From Nonomuraea dietziae (GTDB taxonomy: Bacteria > Actinomycetota > Actinomycetes > Streptosporangiales > Streptosporangiaceae), in assembly GCF_014195505.1 (NCBI RefSeq), contig NZ_JACIBV010000002.1, forward strand, positions 248,001 through 312,000: 64,000 nucleotides of DNA. Reading direction: 5' to 3'. The notes beneath the pieces are model-generated. The model saw nothing but the letters and a program-made list of their open reading frames with translations, was not told the origin of the DNA and did no database searches. Positions 9,083 through 17,404 of this stretch are shown here, in pieces; positions within the stretch are counted from its first letter, which is position 1; every line of letters starts with the position of its first letter. Made by a program: the position numbers and the translations under genes.

Positions 9083-9381
9083 TTCTCGGTGCGCCGCCAG
9101 GTCGCCGTCGAGGGATCGCAGGTGTAGGCGTGGCGCTGCCGGCCCCAGCCTGTTTCTTCCGGGTCGCGCGGTCGACCACCCTGCAGCACCTTGGCGGCGC
9201 TCTACTCGTACGGGAGCGTCATCGCGAGCATGCCGCCGTCCCTGCCCTCGACCGCCGCCAGCGCGTAATCCTCGAGAGCCGCCCGCGGCAGCCGCCGCAG
9301 TCCAGCGCCGGCGGGCAGCCCCTCGCCGACGGTGATCCACGGGTCGTCCCAGCCGTAGGGCGCGACGTCGCTGCCCTGCAT
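9079..9381 (-). pseudogene. Hypothetical gene with in-frame TAG
   Basis: ATG at 9381 opens a frame (MQGSDVAPYGWDDPWITVGE...) that hits TAG at 9202-9204 after 59 codons. It continues in the same frame for 39 codons to TAA at 9079 (ETGWGRQRHAYTCDPSTATW, then RRTEN). The second half looks protein-like rather than random, so this seems to be one gene of about 99 residues broken by a point nonsense change (CAG to TAG would suffice). Family not recognised. Confidence 0.4.
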
Positions 9382-9481
9382 CTTGCGGGGCCGAGGAGAC
9401 GCCAGACAGCAGGCTAGATCAGCGAGACGACCGAAGCAACGACGCCTTATTGACCCGCCGACCGGCCGGTGACCGCCGGGT

Positions 9482-10387
9482 TCAGAGGTAGTTGATGCCG
9501 GTCAGTTCTTCGGCCGCCGCCCAGAGCCGCTTGCCGACGGCCGGATCGGCCGCCTCCCGGCTGAGCCGGGCCTCGGTGACCGGGCCCCACGTCTCCCGGA
9601 GCCGGGACGGCCCGAAGAACTGGCCGCCCCGCACGCCGGGCTCGGTCGCGGCGCGCAACTGCGGCAGCGCGCCCTGCTCCACCGACTGGGTGGCCAGCAG
9701 GCCGAACCGCGCGATCAACTGCCCGAGCCGGCCACGGTGCTCCCAGGCACGCGGAGTCAGGTTGGTGCGGGTGAGACCGGGGTGGGCCAGCGCGCTGACG
9801 ATCGGCGATCCGGCGGCGCGCAGGCGGCGGTCCAGCTCAACGCCGAAGATCGTGGTGGCGAGCTTGGACCGGCCGTAGGCGGGAACGGCCCGGTAGTCAC
9901 GCTCGAACATCAGGTCGTCGAAGTCGAGGTGCGCGTTCTTGTGGGTGATCGAGCTGAGACTGATCACCCGGGCTTCCCGCGCCTCGGCCAGTTTGCCGAG
10001 CAGCAGGCCGGTCAGTGCGAAATGGCCCAGCATGTTGGTGCCGAGCTGCAGCTCGAAGCCGTCGGTGGAGGTGCGACGCGGGCCGAGGAGTACCACGCCG
10101 GCGTTGTTGACCAGCAGGTCGATCGCCGGGTGGTCGGCGGCCAGCTTCGCGGCGAACGCGCGTACCGAATCGAGAGAGGCCAGGTCCAGCTCGCGCACCT
10201 CGACGTCGCCGCCGATCCGGCGGGCGGCCTCCTCGCCGGCGGCGGTGTTGCGGACGGCCAGCACCACATGGGCGCCGTGGCGGGCCAGCTCGGTGGCGGT
10301 GACCAGGCCGAGGCCTGAGTTCGCGCCGGTCACGACGGCGACCCGGCCGCGCTGGTCGGGGATGCGGTCGGCGGTCCATCCGGTCAT
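9482..10387 (-). CDS. Short-chain dehydrogenase/reductase
   Basis: A 301-residue SDR of the extended WW-oxidoreductase/retinol-dehydrogenase-like type. It has the NAD(P) motif TGANSGLG at about residues 20-27, the NNAG motif, a catalytic Ser in ISLSSITH and YGRSK with the Tyr/Lys pair. It acts in the cytoplasm on an unknown alcohol or ketone. It is divergent from an MmyB-like XRE regulator (131-bp gap), a pairing seen repeatedly in actinomycetes, so regulation by that neighbour is likely. Confidence 0.93.
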   Translation of the reverse strand: MTGWTADRIPDQRGRVAVVTGANSGLGLVTATELARHGAHVVLAVRNTAAGEEAARRIGGDVEVRELDLASLDSVRAFAAKLAADHPAIDLLVNNAGVVLLGPRRTSTDGFELQLGTNMLGHFALTGLLLGKLAEAREARVISLSSITHKNAHLDFDDLMFERDYRAVPAYGRSKLATTIFGVELDRRLRAAGSPIVSALAHPGLTRTNLTPRAWEHRGRLGQLIARFGLLATQSVEQGALPQLRAATEPGVRGGQFFGPSRLRETWGPVTEARLSREAADPAVGKRLWAAAEELTGINYL

Positions 10388-10518
10388 CTGCTGCTCCTGG
10401 AAGCATCGGTGCGCTGGACCGTTGACGCTAGGAGCAATCCGGGTCGGCTCGGTCGTTCTCGGTTGCCTAGGTCTGCGGGACCTACCTTGGATGCTCAGCG
10501 AGGCGGCACACTTGCGGC

Positions 10519-11379
10519 ATGACCCATCCGTACGCTCGTGAGCTCGGTGATTTCCTGCGCGCCCGGCGCAGCCGGCTGCGTCCGCACGACGTCGGCCTGG
10601 AGCCGGGCGGCCGGCGCAAGGTCACCGGGCTACGGCGCGAGGAGCTGGCCCTGCTGGCCGGGCTGAGCACCGACTATTACCAGCGGATGGAGCAGGGCAG
10701 GGAGGTACGCCCGTCCGACGACGTCCTGGACGCGCTAGCCGGCGCGCTCTGCCTCGGCGAAGAGGAACGCCGACACCTGTTCACCCTGGCCCACGCCGCC
10801 CGACGGCCGATGCCCACCCGAATGAACCGCGATCCGGAACGGGTGCCGGACAGCACACGGCGTCTGCTGCGGGTGACGGACACCCCGGCGGTAGTACTCG
10901 GCCGACATCTCGACCTGCTTGACTGGAACCTGATGGCGGAGGCGCTGCTCGGTGCCCCGGACGCCTACCCGCCCGACGGGCTCAACATGCTCCTGCTGAT
11001 GTTCGACGACACGATGACTGGCGAGCGGAACTGCCCGAACTGGGAGCGGCAGGCCTTGGACTACATCGGCATGATGCGCGCCGCCGTCGCCACCGACCCC
11101 ACCCACCCCCGCGCCACCGCGATCGTTGGCGAGCTGAGCATCCGCAGCGCCGAGTTCCGGCGGCTATGGGCCCAGCACGACGTACGCGAGTCGGTCAGCG
11201 GCACCAAGACCTTCCGGGTTCCCGAGGTCGGCGACATCGTCCTGGACTGGGACACCTACCCCCTGCCGGGCAGCCCCGGCCCGGTCATGCTGGTCTTCAC
11301 CGCCGAGCTGGGCAGCGCCGACGCGGACCGGCTGCAGCTCCTGGCGTCGATGCACGCGACCCGCTCAACGCACCGCTGA
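10519..11379 (+). CDS. XRE-family regulator, MmyB-like ligand-binding domain
   Basis: A 286-residue regulator. Residues 10-80 form a helix-turn-helix with the characteristic GLRREELALLAGLSTDYYQRMEQG block. Residues 100-280 match the MmyB-like (PAS-type, ligand-binding) domain with LDLLDWNLMAEALLG and the FRRLWAQHDV motif. Proteins of this type usually repress or activate the divergent oxidoreductase gene. The shared promoter lies in 10388-10518. Confidence 0.92.
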   Translation: MTHPYARELGDFLRARRSRLRPHDVGLEPGGRRKVTGLRREELALLAGLSTDYYQRMEQGREVRPSDDVLDALAGALCLGEEERRHLFTLAHAARRPMPTRMNRDPERVPDSTRRLLRVTDTPAVVLGRHLDLLDWNLMAEALLGAPDAYPPDGLNMLLLMFDDTMTGERNCPNWERQALDYIGMMRAAVATDPTHPRATAIVGELSIRSAEFRRLWAQHDVRESVSGTKTFRVPEVGDIVLDWDTYPLPGSPGPVMLVFTAELGSADADRLQLLASMHATRSTHR

Positions 11380-11693
11380 ACCAGAGTGTCCGCTCCGCTG
11401 GTGAGTGCCCACTGCCCCGAAGCGGTGACGACCGAGCACGTCACCGCCATGGGCGCCCGCGCTCGATCAGGTGAGCGCTCCTGCCGCGATCCGCTTGTCG
11501 GCTGCCGTCGGAGTAACCGACCGTAGCGCGGCGCGCACGACGTTTGCCAGCTTTTGACGACCTGGGAAAGGCGTCCAGCGGCAGATCCGGCAATCGGATT
11601 TCTTCCGTTGTCCGGTTCAGGCTTAAAGCGCCTAACAGAATGATCTCCGCTGTGCTTTGATCTCTCGCTGTAGCGGTCGTGAGAGGAGTACGG
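11380..11693. other. Non-coding stretch before IS5-family relic
   Basis: No credible coding sequence was found. The last 60 bp probably belong to the left part of the IS5-family element and supply its ribosome site (GAGAGGAG before GTG at 11694). No clear terminal inverted repeat could be matched with the other side. Confidence 0.4.
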
Positions 11694-12553
11694 GTGGCGC
11701 GGGCGAAGCCCTGGGAGGTCAGCGACGAGCTGTGGGCGGTGATCGAGCCGTTGCTGCCCCAGCGTCAGCGGCGCTTCCGGCATCCGGGACGTAAGCGGCT
11801 CGATGATCGGCTGGCGTTGCAGGGCATCCTGTTCGTGCTGCACACCGGCATCGCCTGGGAGCACCTGCCGCAAGAATTGGGCTACGGCTCGGGCATGACA
11901 TGCTGGCGGCGGCTGGCCGAGTGGAACGAGGCCGGGGTGTGGCAGCGGCTGGCCGAGTGGAACGAGGCCGGGGTGTGGCAGCGGCTGCACGAGGTGCTGC
12001 TTGATCGGCTGCGTGCGGCCGACGCGCTCGACTTCTCCCGGGCGGTGGTGGACTCCTCCCAGATCAGGGCGTTAAAAGGGGGCCGCAGACCGGGCCGTCC
12101 CCAGTCGATCGAGGGCGGGCCGGCAGCAAGCACCACCTGATCACCGAGGCCACCGGCATCCCGCTTGCCGTGATCGTGACCGGCGCGAACCCGCAACGAC
12201 GTCACTCAGCTTCGTCCGCTGCTGGACGCCGATCCGAAGGTGCGTGGCAAGCGCGGCGCCCCCGCCAGCGCTCCGACGTGGTGCTCGCCGACCGGGGCTA
12301 CGACCACGACAAGTACCGCCGCCTGGTGCGCGAGCTGCAGATCCGCTCGCTGATCGCTCGCCGCGGCACCGAACACGGCTCCGGCCTCGGCAAACACCGC
12401 TGGGTCGTGGAGCAGACATTCGCCCTGCTGCATGCCTTTCGACGCCTGCGCATCCGTTGGGAGGTCCGCGCCGACATCCACGAGGCCTTCCTCAAGCTGG
12501 CCTGCGCACTCATCTGCTGGCGACGCCTCACCTCATTGCGTCAGCAGCTCTAA
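11694..12553 (+). pseudogene. IS5-family transposase with frameshifts and internal duplication
   Basis: The frame starts with GTG at 11694 (ARAKPWEVSDELWAVIEPLL) and carries the IS5 N-terminal blocks (ALQGILFVLHTGIAWEHLP, VVDSSQIRALKGG). Near 12115-12260 the frame is lost by at least two indels: GSKHHLITEATGIPLAV, NDVTQLRPLLDADPKVRGKR and VVLADRGYDHDKYRRLVREL lie in different frames. The C-terminal part with the final DDE Glu (HRWVVEQTFALLHAFRRLRI) reads to 12553. A 36-bp tandem duplication adds 12 residues. It is not functional as it stands. Confidence 0.87.
11910..11981 (+). repeat. 36-bp perfect tandem duplication in IS5 relic
   Basis: The unit at 11910-11945 (begins CGGCTGGCCGAG, ends GTGTGGCAG) is repeated exactly at 11946-11981. 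It keeps frame and duplicates the peptide RLAEWNEAGVWQ. Related transposases normally carry one copy. Confidence 0.9.
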
Positions 12554-12611
12554 GTGGCATCCGTGACCAGGCCAGGTACGTACAAGTACTCCCCGTACCC
12601 CTAGACAGGGG

Positions 12612-12633
12612 GTGGGCGGGAAACCACGCCCAC
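12612..12633 (-). terminator. Hairpin downstream of the small secreted-protein relic
   Basis: GTGGGCG at 12612-12618 pairs with CGCCCAC at 12627-12633 across an eight-base loop. It sits three bases past the stop of the minus-strand frame at 12636. There is no clear T-run, as is common in actinomycetes. Confidence 0.4.
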
Positions 12634-12635
12634 GG

Positions 12636-13022
12636 TCAGCGTGGAGACACATGGTTCAGGCCGTACCCCTCCGGATCATCAGCGGGCCGTATCGCGGCCG
12701 CGCAGTACACCAGCCAGTCGCAGAAGTTGTGGTTGCCGCTGTAGTAGCGAACTTGCACCTCCCACCCGTACGGGCTCCCACTGTCGTGGATGGGGGAGGT
12801 CGTCCCGTGACCTTCGATTTGCGGCTCGGTGGCATATGCGCCGTGCTGATGGTGGCCCTGGTGTCAGTCGTGCTGGTCCGGCTCGTTGAAGCCCGCGACG
12901 ACTTGGCTCTGCTGGGCCGGCTCGTTGGTGCCCATGATGGCCCATACCGCGGTCGTCGCCGCCACGAGGCTTGTAATCGACAGGGTCAGCGCGGCGGCTA
13001 CACCACACATTGTCCTACGCAT
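12636..13022 (-). pseudogene. Small exported protein gene with in-frame TGA
   Basis: ATG at 13022 has AAGGG six bases upstream and opens a signal-peptide-like N-terminus (MRRTMCGVAAALTLSITSLV...). After 52 codons it meets TGA at 12864-12866. It then continues in the same frame for another 75 codons (HGAYATEPQIEGHG, EVQVRYYSGNHNFCDW, LVYCAAAIRP) to TGA at 12636. The two halves look like one exported protein of about 128 residues, so a nonsense change (CGA or TGG to TGA) is likely; alternatively the gene is a real 52-residue peptide. Family not recognised. Confidence 0.5.
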
Positions 13023-13446
13023 ATGCAACCCTTCGCCGATTTTCTGACAGTGACTGGATCTTTACACCGCCTAAAGTCTCGGGCAAGGGGGCCTCGCCAG
13101 CGGGATCGCCACCAACGCTCGTGACCACCAGGCCGTCGCCGCCGACTGGAGACCCGCCGCCCGCGCCGCCGGGATTCGTCGCTCGCCAACGCCCGCCGCG
13201 GCGGACGACGAAAGCCCCGGGCCCGCCATCCCATGGTGAGACCTAACCGCGATTACCGGACTTTTCGGACACCCCTACGCGCGATGCAGGTCTCCCCCGG
13301 CCGCGTGCCCGAGGACGTGCGCCTTATGGTTGGCGACCAAGCAGCCGAGGCGATGAACCGCAACGCGTTCGATCGGCCATAGAGCGCTGAGAGCCCAGGA
13401 GCGGCGCGCCCGCTCCTGGATCTCTTACACGAGGCCAGGCAAGATC
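13023..13446. other. Non-coding spacer between divergent genes
   Basis: A 424-bp divergent gap with very GC-rich, low-complexity sequence (13130-13230 rich in CGCCG). It must hold the promoters of the exported-protein relic and of the lipoprotein gene. No gene, RNA or strong dyad was recognised. Confidence 0.35.
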
Positions 13447-14604
13447 TTGATCATGGAGGGTCCCCTGTTTGTTCGTGCTGTCTCTTACCGGGTGATCGTG
13501 GCGCTCGCCGCACTGGCGCTGAGTGCTTGCACGGGCGCTCATCCCCCCGCGCGCTCGCCAACGGGAGCGACACCGGACGCCACGGCGGGTCCGCTGGCCA
13601 CCGGCGTGGCTCCCCCCGCGCGGGCCGAGCCAGCGTTCTGCCAGAGCCCGCCCCGCCGGAGCGACCAGTTCCACGCCCGCCGGGTCACGGCCCGCTGGCG
13701 GCAGGTCACCCCGCACAGCTCCACGGCATGGTTCAGCGACGGGCACGTGAGCGCCGACGGCACGCTCTGGGCCGTGCTGCACGACGACGGCGAGACCGGC
13801 GAGGTGCAGCGTTTGACCGACAGCACGCAGGAGCGCGTCCCCACCCCCTGGCCCGGCAAGACCCTGAAGCTGGCGATGAGCGGTGATCGCCTTTGGGTGC
13901 TGACCGGAGCCGGGCAGAGCACATACGGCATCGGCTCGCGACAGGCCGGCCATTGGTACAGCGGACCGCTGGAGCTGGCCTCGGACAGCGTGAAGGTCGG
14001 CGTGGCCGTGGATGGCCTGGGACCCTGGGTGATGGCGAGCAATCGAACGATGCGCTGGAACGGCCACGCCTGGCAGCAAGCGCCCCTGCCTGACTACGGC
14101 GACTCGCTCACCGGGACCGCGGAGGCGCCATGGGTCCTCTTCGACGAGCGCGCCCGTGTGCCGCTGGCCCAATGGACCGGGCGAGCGTGGCGGCTCGTGC
14201 ATGTGCCCCGCGTCAAGGAAAAGTGGATCTACCTGAACGCCGTGGCGCCCACGCGGCACGGCGAATTCTGGGCGCTCGGCCTGGTCACGTGGGACGAAGA
14301 GGATCAAGACCACGAGCCGCTGTCGCGCACCAGGCTGCTCGCGTTGCGCTGGAATGCCGGGCGGTGGAGCTGCTTCTTCGGGCCCACCGATGAGAATGGG
14401 GAGGCCCGGTTCACCGATGCCGTTCAGGATGGGCGTGGCGGGTTATGGGCGCTGACCTACGACAACGAGCTGTGGCATCTGACCGAAGGACGCTGGACCA
14501 GGGAACGGCCGCCCGGTATGCGGGGCATCGAGGAGCTGGCAGCCAGCGAGGACGGGCGCCATGTGTATGCGCTGGGATGGGCAGTGTGGAAGCTCAGCAG
14601 ATGA
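13447..14604 (+). CDS. Lipoprotein with WD/propeller-like repeats
   Basis: A protein of up to 385 residues. The N-terminus has a hydrophobic stretch (VIVALAALALSAC) ending in an LSAC lipobox, so the mature protein is a lipid-anchored surface protein starting at Cys about residue 28. A Thr/Ala/Pro-rich linker follows, then repeated blocks with a DGTLWAVL / GDRLWVLTG / GLGPWVMAS / GGLWALTYDNELW pattern, which suggest a beta-propeller. No enzyme motif is seen. The start could also be the internal ATG at 13453. The last codons are followed 10 bp later by a possible small exported peptide gene. Confidence 0.75.
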   Translation: MIMEGPLFVRAVSYRVIVALAALALSACTGAHPPARSPTGATPDATAGPLATGVAPPARAEPAFCQSPPRRSDQFHARRVTARWRQVTPHSSTAWFSDGHVSADGTLWAVLHDDGETGEVQRLTDSTQERVPTPWPGKTLKLAMSGDRLWVLTGAGQSTYGIGSRQAGHWYSGPLELASDSVKVGVAVDGLGPWVMASNRTMRWNGHAWQQAPLPDYGDSLTGTAEAPWVLFDERARVPLAQWTGRAWRLVHVPRVKEKWIYLNAVAPTRHGEFWALGLVTWDEEDQDHEPLSRTRLLALRWNAGRWSCFFGPTDENGEARFTDAVQDGRGGLWALTYDNELWHLTEGRWTRERPPGMRGIEELAASEDGRHVYALGWAVWKLSR

Positions 14605-14614
14605 TCGGCCGCGA

Positions 14615-14737
14615 ATGGCCGCCGTAGCGATCACTCTGGCGATGGCGAGCGTAACCCCGGCCGCAGCGATCGACATTCCGATCGATGACATCCTCCGGGA
14701 CATCAACATCACCGACGTCACCGTCATTTCTCTATAG
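14615..14737 (+). CDS. Candidate 40-residue exported peptide
   Basis: ATG at 14615 begins MAAVAITLAMASVTPAAA, a hydrophobic stretch ending in an AAA/AID cleavage-like site. The acidic peptide DIPIDDILRDINITDVTVIS follows, with stop at 14735. It starts 10 bp after the lipoprotein stop in the same direction. The usual basic N-terminal residues and a ribosome site are lacking, so it may be a fragment or translated by coupling. No family recognised. Confidence 0.4.
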   Translation: MAAVAITLAMASVTPAAAIDIPIDDILRDINITDVTVISL

Positions 14738-14811
14738 GGGCTGATCTGCGGGACGGGTGGGACGCGGCCTGTCAACGCGCCGAACCGCGCGGCGCCGCCC
14801 TGTGAGGAGGC

Positions 14812-14839
14812 CCGTCCCGAAAACACGTTTACGGGACGG
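14812..14839. repeat. Short hairpin left of Tn402-like terminus
   Basis: CCGTCCCG at 14812-14819 pairs perfectly with CGGGACGG at 14832-14839 across 12 bases. A third CCGTCCCGA lies at 14882-14890, immediately before the transposon end. Role unknown; it could be a terminator for the genes to its left. Confidence 0.4.
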
Positions 14840-14897
14840 TGCCGAAGCGGTCGAGCGGGAAGCGCGTTTCCCCAGGAACGACCGTCCCGAAAGACGT

Positions 14898-15041
14898 TGT
14901 CATTTTCCGAAGTCGTGTGCACGGCTGTTCTGGTGTTTCAGGGATCTGCGCATAGGTCTGTGAACATCCGGTGTGTCCATAGTCCTGTGCGCTACGGTGC
15001 GTTTTGTTCTGTACTCGTGTGCGCGACGGTGAGGTCCTGGC
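14898..15041 (+). mobile_element. Terminus of a Tn402/Tn5053-like transposon
   Basis: The sequence begins TGTCATTTTCCGAAG at 14898, nearly identical to the conserved start of Tn402/Tn5053 and class 1 integron ends (TGTCATTTTCAGAAG, established knowledge). Inside it are three spaced related motifs: GTCGTGTGCACGGCTG (14912-14927), GTCCTGTGCGCTACGGTG (14982-14999) and CTCGTGTGCGCGACGGTG (15014-15031). They resemble the multiple transposase-binding repeats of this family. A tniA start follows directly. The other terminus was not found in the window. Confidence 0.7.
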
Positions 15042-15191
15042 ATGGACAGCGGGCGGGCGCAGATCATCGAGCGGGGGGTGCTGACAGCCCCGGATGAGAC
15101 ATGGGACACGGCGGTACGGCGGGCCGAGGTGATCGGCCGGATCGCGCGGGGCGTCGGCAGCCAGGTCGGCGAACCTGCCCTGACCACCTGA
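15042..15191 (+). pseudogene. tniA: Truncated tniA (Mu-type transposase N-terminus)
   Basis: ATG at 15042 opens a 49-codon frame (MDSGRAQIIERGVLTAPDET...RRAEVIGRIARG). It matches the start of TniA-like transposases, whose N-termini read GVATLPDEAW...RRAEIISPLA. The similarity ends about codon 38 and the frame stops at 15189. The helix-turn-helix, DDE and Mu-C domains are absent, so a deletion or rearrangement joined this stub to unrelated DNA near 15165-15190. Confidence 0.7.
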
Positions 15192-15385
15192 GGGCCGAGC
15201 TTGTCGATGCAGGAGATCTTCGTGATGCATGCGTCGGCGGCCTTGGCCATGGTGTCGAACTCCTGCCGGGCGATCGAGCCAGGGTTGTCGGAGGCGAAGG
15301 TGGTGGCGCGGTGCATGTCCTTCATGGCTGTCATCGCGTTCCGGGCGGCGGACATCGCGTCGCGGGCGCTGAACTCGTCACCGGG
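15192..15385 (-). pseudogene. Gene fragment, unknown helical protein
   Basis: The minus strand reads a protein-like segment (DAMSAARNAMTAMKDMHRAT, then TFASDNPGSIARQEFDTMAK and AADACITKISCIDKLGPQ) with strongly biased third positions. It has no start or stop of its own. It abuts the tniA stub on its C-terminal side, so it looks like part of a larger hypothetical gene cut by the rearrangement. Confidence 0.4.
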
Positions 15386-15412
15386 AGCTGGACGCCGTAG
15401 GGTGAAGGCGAC

Positions 15413-15967
15413 ATGCGAGCGGTGATGGTGGCAGCCGGAACGGTCGCGGCGGTGCTGGGAGCCGGGGTGCTTGCCGTCGGGGCTGGCGCGTTCGGGCTGG
15501 AAACCCGCACGTTCACGCGCATCGAGTGCCGCTCGGTCGCGGTCAAGAGCGGCACCGTCTGGCACTGCAGCGGCGAGAGCCCGGATCAGGCGCGCGTGAA
15601 CGACGCGGCCGCCCGCCAGGCGGAACTGGACGCGTTACGCGCCCACGTCGATAGCGTTCCCCTAGGCGAGCCGAGGCGGCGTACGGAGCTGACGTTCGTC
15701 GACCACGACGGTCGAAAGGACCCCCCGCGGGTCACCGCCACCCGCCTGCCCGGTGGCGAGCGCTGGATCGCGCATTCGAGCACGGTCCTCGGCACCGGCA
15801 CCGGACTGTTGATGCTCGGCGGCGCCGTCCTCGCATTTCAATGGCGGCCGACGTGGGTCCAAGGACGTCTCCGTGGACCTGACCACCCACCCGATCCAGG
15901 AGTGCGGAGCCTGGGCCGCCGCCCGTATGGCCGGCCACGCACACCCGGGCCAGGTGAGCGACGATGA
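15413..15967 (+). CDS. Membrane protein with replaced C-terminus
   Basis: A frame of 184 residues. Residues 4-30 are a transmembrane or signal segment (VMVAAGTVAAVLGAGVLAVG). An extracytoplasmic part with two Cys (IECRSV, WHCSGES) follows, then a second membrane segment at about 127-145 (GTGLLMLGGAVLAFQW). This layout matches small two-pass membrane proteins of actinomycetes. The last 38 residues are Arg/Pro/Gly-rich and look like out-of-frame translation of the adjacent ATPase relic, so the true end was probably lost at a junction near 15855. Confidence 0.55.
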   Translation: MRAVMVAAGTVAAVLGAGVLAVGAGAFGLETRTFTRIECRSVAVKSGTVWHCSGESPDQARVNDAAARQAELDALRAHVDSVPLGEPRRRTELTFVDHDGRKDPPRVTATRLPGGERWIAHSSTVLGTGTGLLMLGGAVLAFQWRPTWVQGRLRGPDHPPDPGVRSLGRRPYGRPRTPGPGERR

Positions 15968-16405
15968 CCTGACCGCACTGGCCGCGCAGATCGTCGAAGA
16001 CGCCACCATGGCCGCGATCGCGCCCGCCGATGGGGCCGGCGCCCACCTGGTCGTCATCGACGTGTTCGCCAAGGTACGCGGCACCACCCCGCCCGGCCTG
16101 TCGGCCTACGACGCCGACTACGCCGCGATGGGGTACGCCAAGCGTTTGGCCGACACTTTCGGCGTGGCCGTCGTGCTGGTCCACCACGTCCGCAAGATGG
16201 GCTCAGACGACTTCCTGGAGCAGGTCTCCGGCACCAACGGCCTGGCCGGAGCCGCCGACTCGACGTTGGTGCTCAAGCGCGCCAGAGGCACCGCCGACGG
16301 CGTGCTCCACCCGGCCGCGACGTGGAGGAAGACGAACGCGCCCTGTCCTTCCAACCCGACACCGGCACCTGGCACCTCCTCGACGGCCCCGCCGACGAAC
16401 ACGCC
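15855..16405 (+). pseudogene. RepA/AAA-type ATPase relic interrupted by IS481
   Basis: The frame from about 15855 includes HLVVIDVFAKVRG (Walker B-like), LADTFGVAVVLVHHVRK and SGTNGLAGAADSTLVLKRARG, which are typical of RepA/RecA-like AAA_25 ATPases of plasmids and phage-like elements. The N-terminal P-loop part is missing. Near 16310 a deletion of about four bases shifts frame (expected VLHVTGRDVEEDERALSF). The remaining sequence ends where IS481 is inserted at 16411. It is evidence of a former integrative or plasmid replicon. Confidence 0.7.
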
Positions 16406-17404
16406 CTAGATGTACTGCCCAGGGACGTTGGTCAACCTGGTGATGGGTGGTTTGCCGCCGGTAGCGGTGTGGGGCCGGTGGTGATTGTAGTGATGGAGCC
16501 AAGCCGGTAGGGCTTTGCGGCGTGCTCGTTCTGAGGTGTAGAAGCGCCCCAGGGCCCAGCCGTCTGCCAGGGTGCGGTGGAAGCGTTCGACTTTGCCGTT
16601 GGTCTGAGGGCGGTAGGGGCGGGTCTTCTTGGGCCGGATGCCGAGTTCGGCGCACGCATCACGCCAGGCGTGGGATTTGTAGGCCGATCCGTTGTCGCTG
16701 AGCACCCGCTGGATGGTGACACCGCGTTCGGCGAACCAGGCAACGGCGTTGCGCAGGACGTCGATCGCGGTGGCGGCTCTCTCATCGTCACGGATTTCGG
16801 CGTAGGCAACGCGTGAGTGGTCATCGACGACGGTGTGCACGAAGGCGGTGCCGATGCGGGGCTCATAGCGGGTGTTGCGGGCGCCGGTGCGGCGAGCGGT
16901 GGCCTCTCGGTTGCGCTCGCCTTGGACTCTGCCGAGGTAGCGCCAGCCGCCGCCATCGGGGATGTTGCCGAGTTTCTTGACGTCGACGTGCAGCATCGCG
17001 CCGGGCCGGTCGTGCTCGTAGCGTCTGATCGCCTCGCCGGTGGCGCGGTCGATGTGTGAGAGCCGGTTGATCCGGCACCTGCTCAGGACGGCGTGCACGG
17101 TCGAGGCCGGCATGCCGAGCCGCCCGGCGATCTGGACCGGGCCCAGACGCTGCTTCCATCGCAGGTGCACGATCTTGCGCACTACCGGCTGCGGCGTCCT
17201 GGACGGGCTGCGGTGTGGCCTGGAGGACCGATCGGCCATCGCGGCCGCACCGTGCTGGGCGTAACGACCGGCCCACCGCTTGGCGGTCGGCCAGGACACG
17301 TCATAACGCTCCGCGGCTCTGGCGATCGGCCAGCCGTCATCGACGATCAAGCGCGCCAGCCGAAGACGTGCGCGAGGAGTCAAAGCGGCATTAGCGTGGG
17401 ACAC
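16406..17404 (-). CDS. IS481-family transposase
   Basis: An intact 332-residue transposase. An N-terminal helix-turn-helix (residues 20-60: GWPIARAAERYDVSWPTAKR) and a second HTH precede the rve-type integrase core with the DDE residues in MLHVDVKKL, VLSDNGSAYK and NGKVERFHRTL. The stop codon (16406-16408) lies outside the inverted repeat, inside the flanking CCTAGA. The target DNA thus supplies the end of the reading frame. Confidence 0.93.
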   Translation of the reverse strand: MSHANAALTPRARLRLARLIVDDGWPIARAAERYDVSWPTAKRWAGRYAQHGAAAMADRSSRPHRSPSRTPQPVVRKIVHLRWKQRLGPVQIAGRLGMPASTVHAVLSRCRINRLSHIDRATGEAIRRYEHDRPGAMLHVDVKKLGNIPDGGGWRYLGRVQGERNREATARRTGARNTRYEPRIGTAFVHTVVDDHSRVAYAEIRDDERAATAIDVLRNAVAWFAERGVTIQRVLSDNGSAYKSHAWRDACAELGIRPKKTRPYRPQTNGKVERFHRTLADGWALGRFYTSERARRKALPAWLHHYNHHRPHTATGGKPPITRLTNVPGQYI

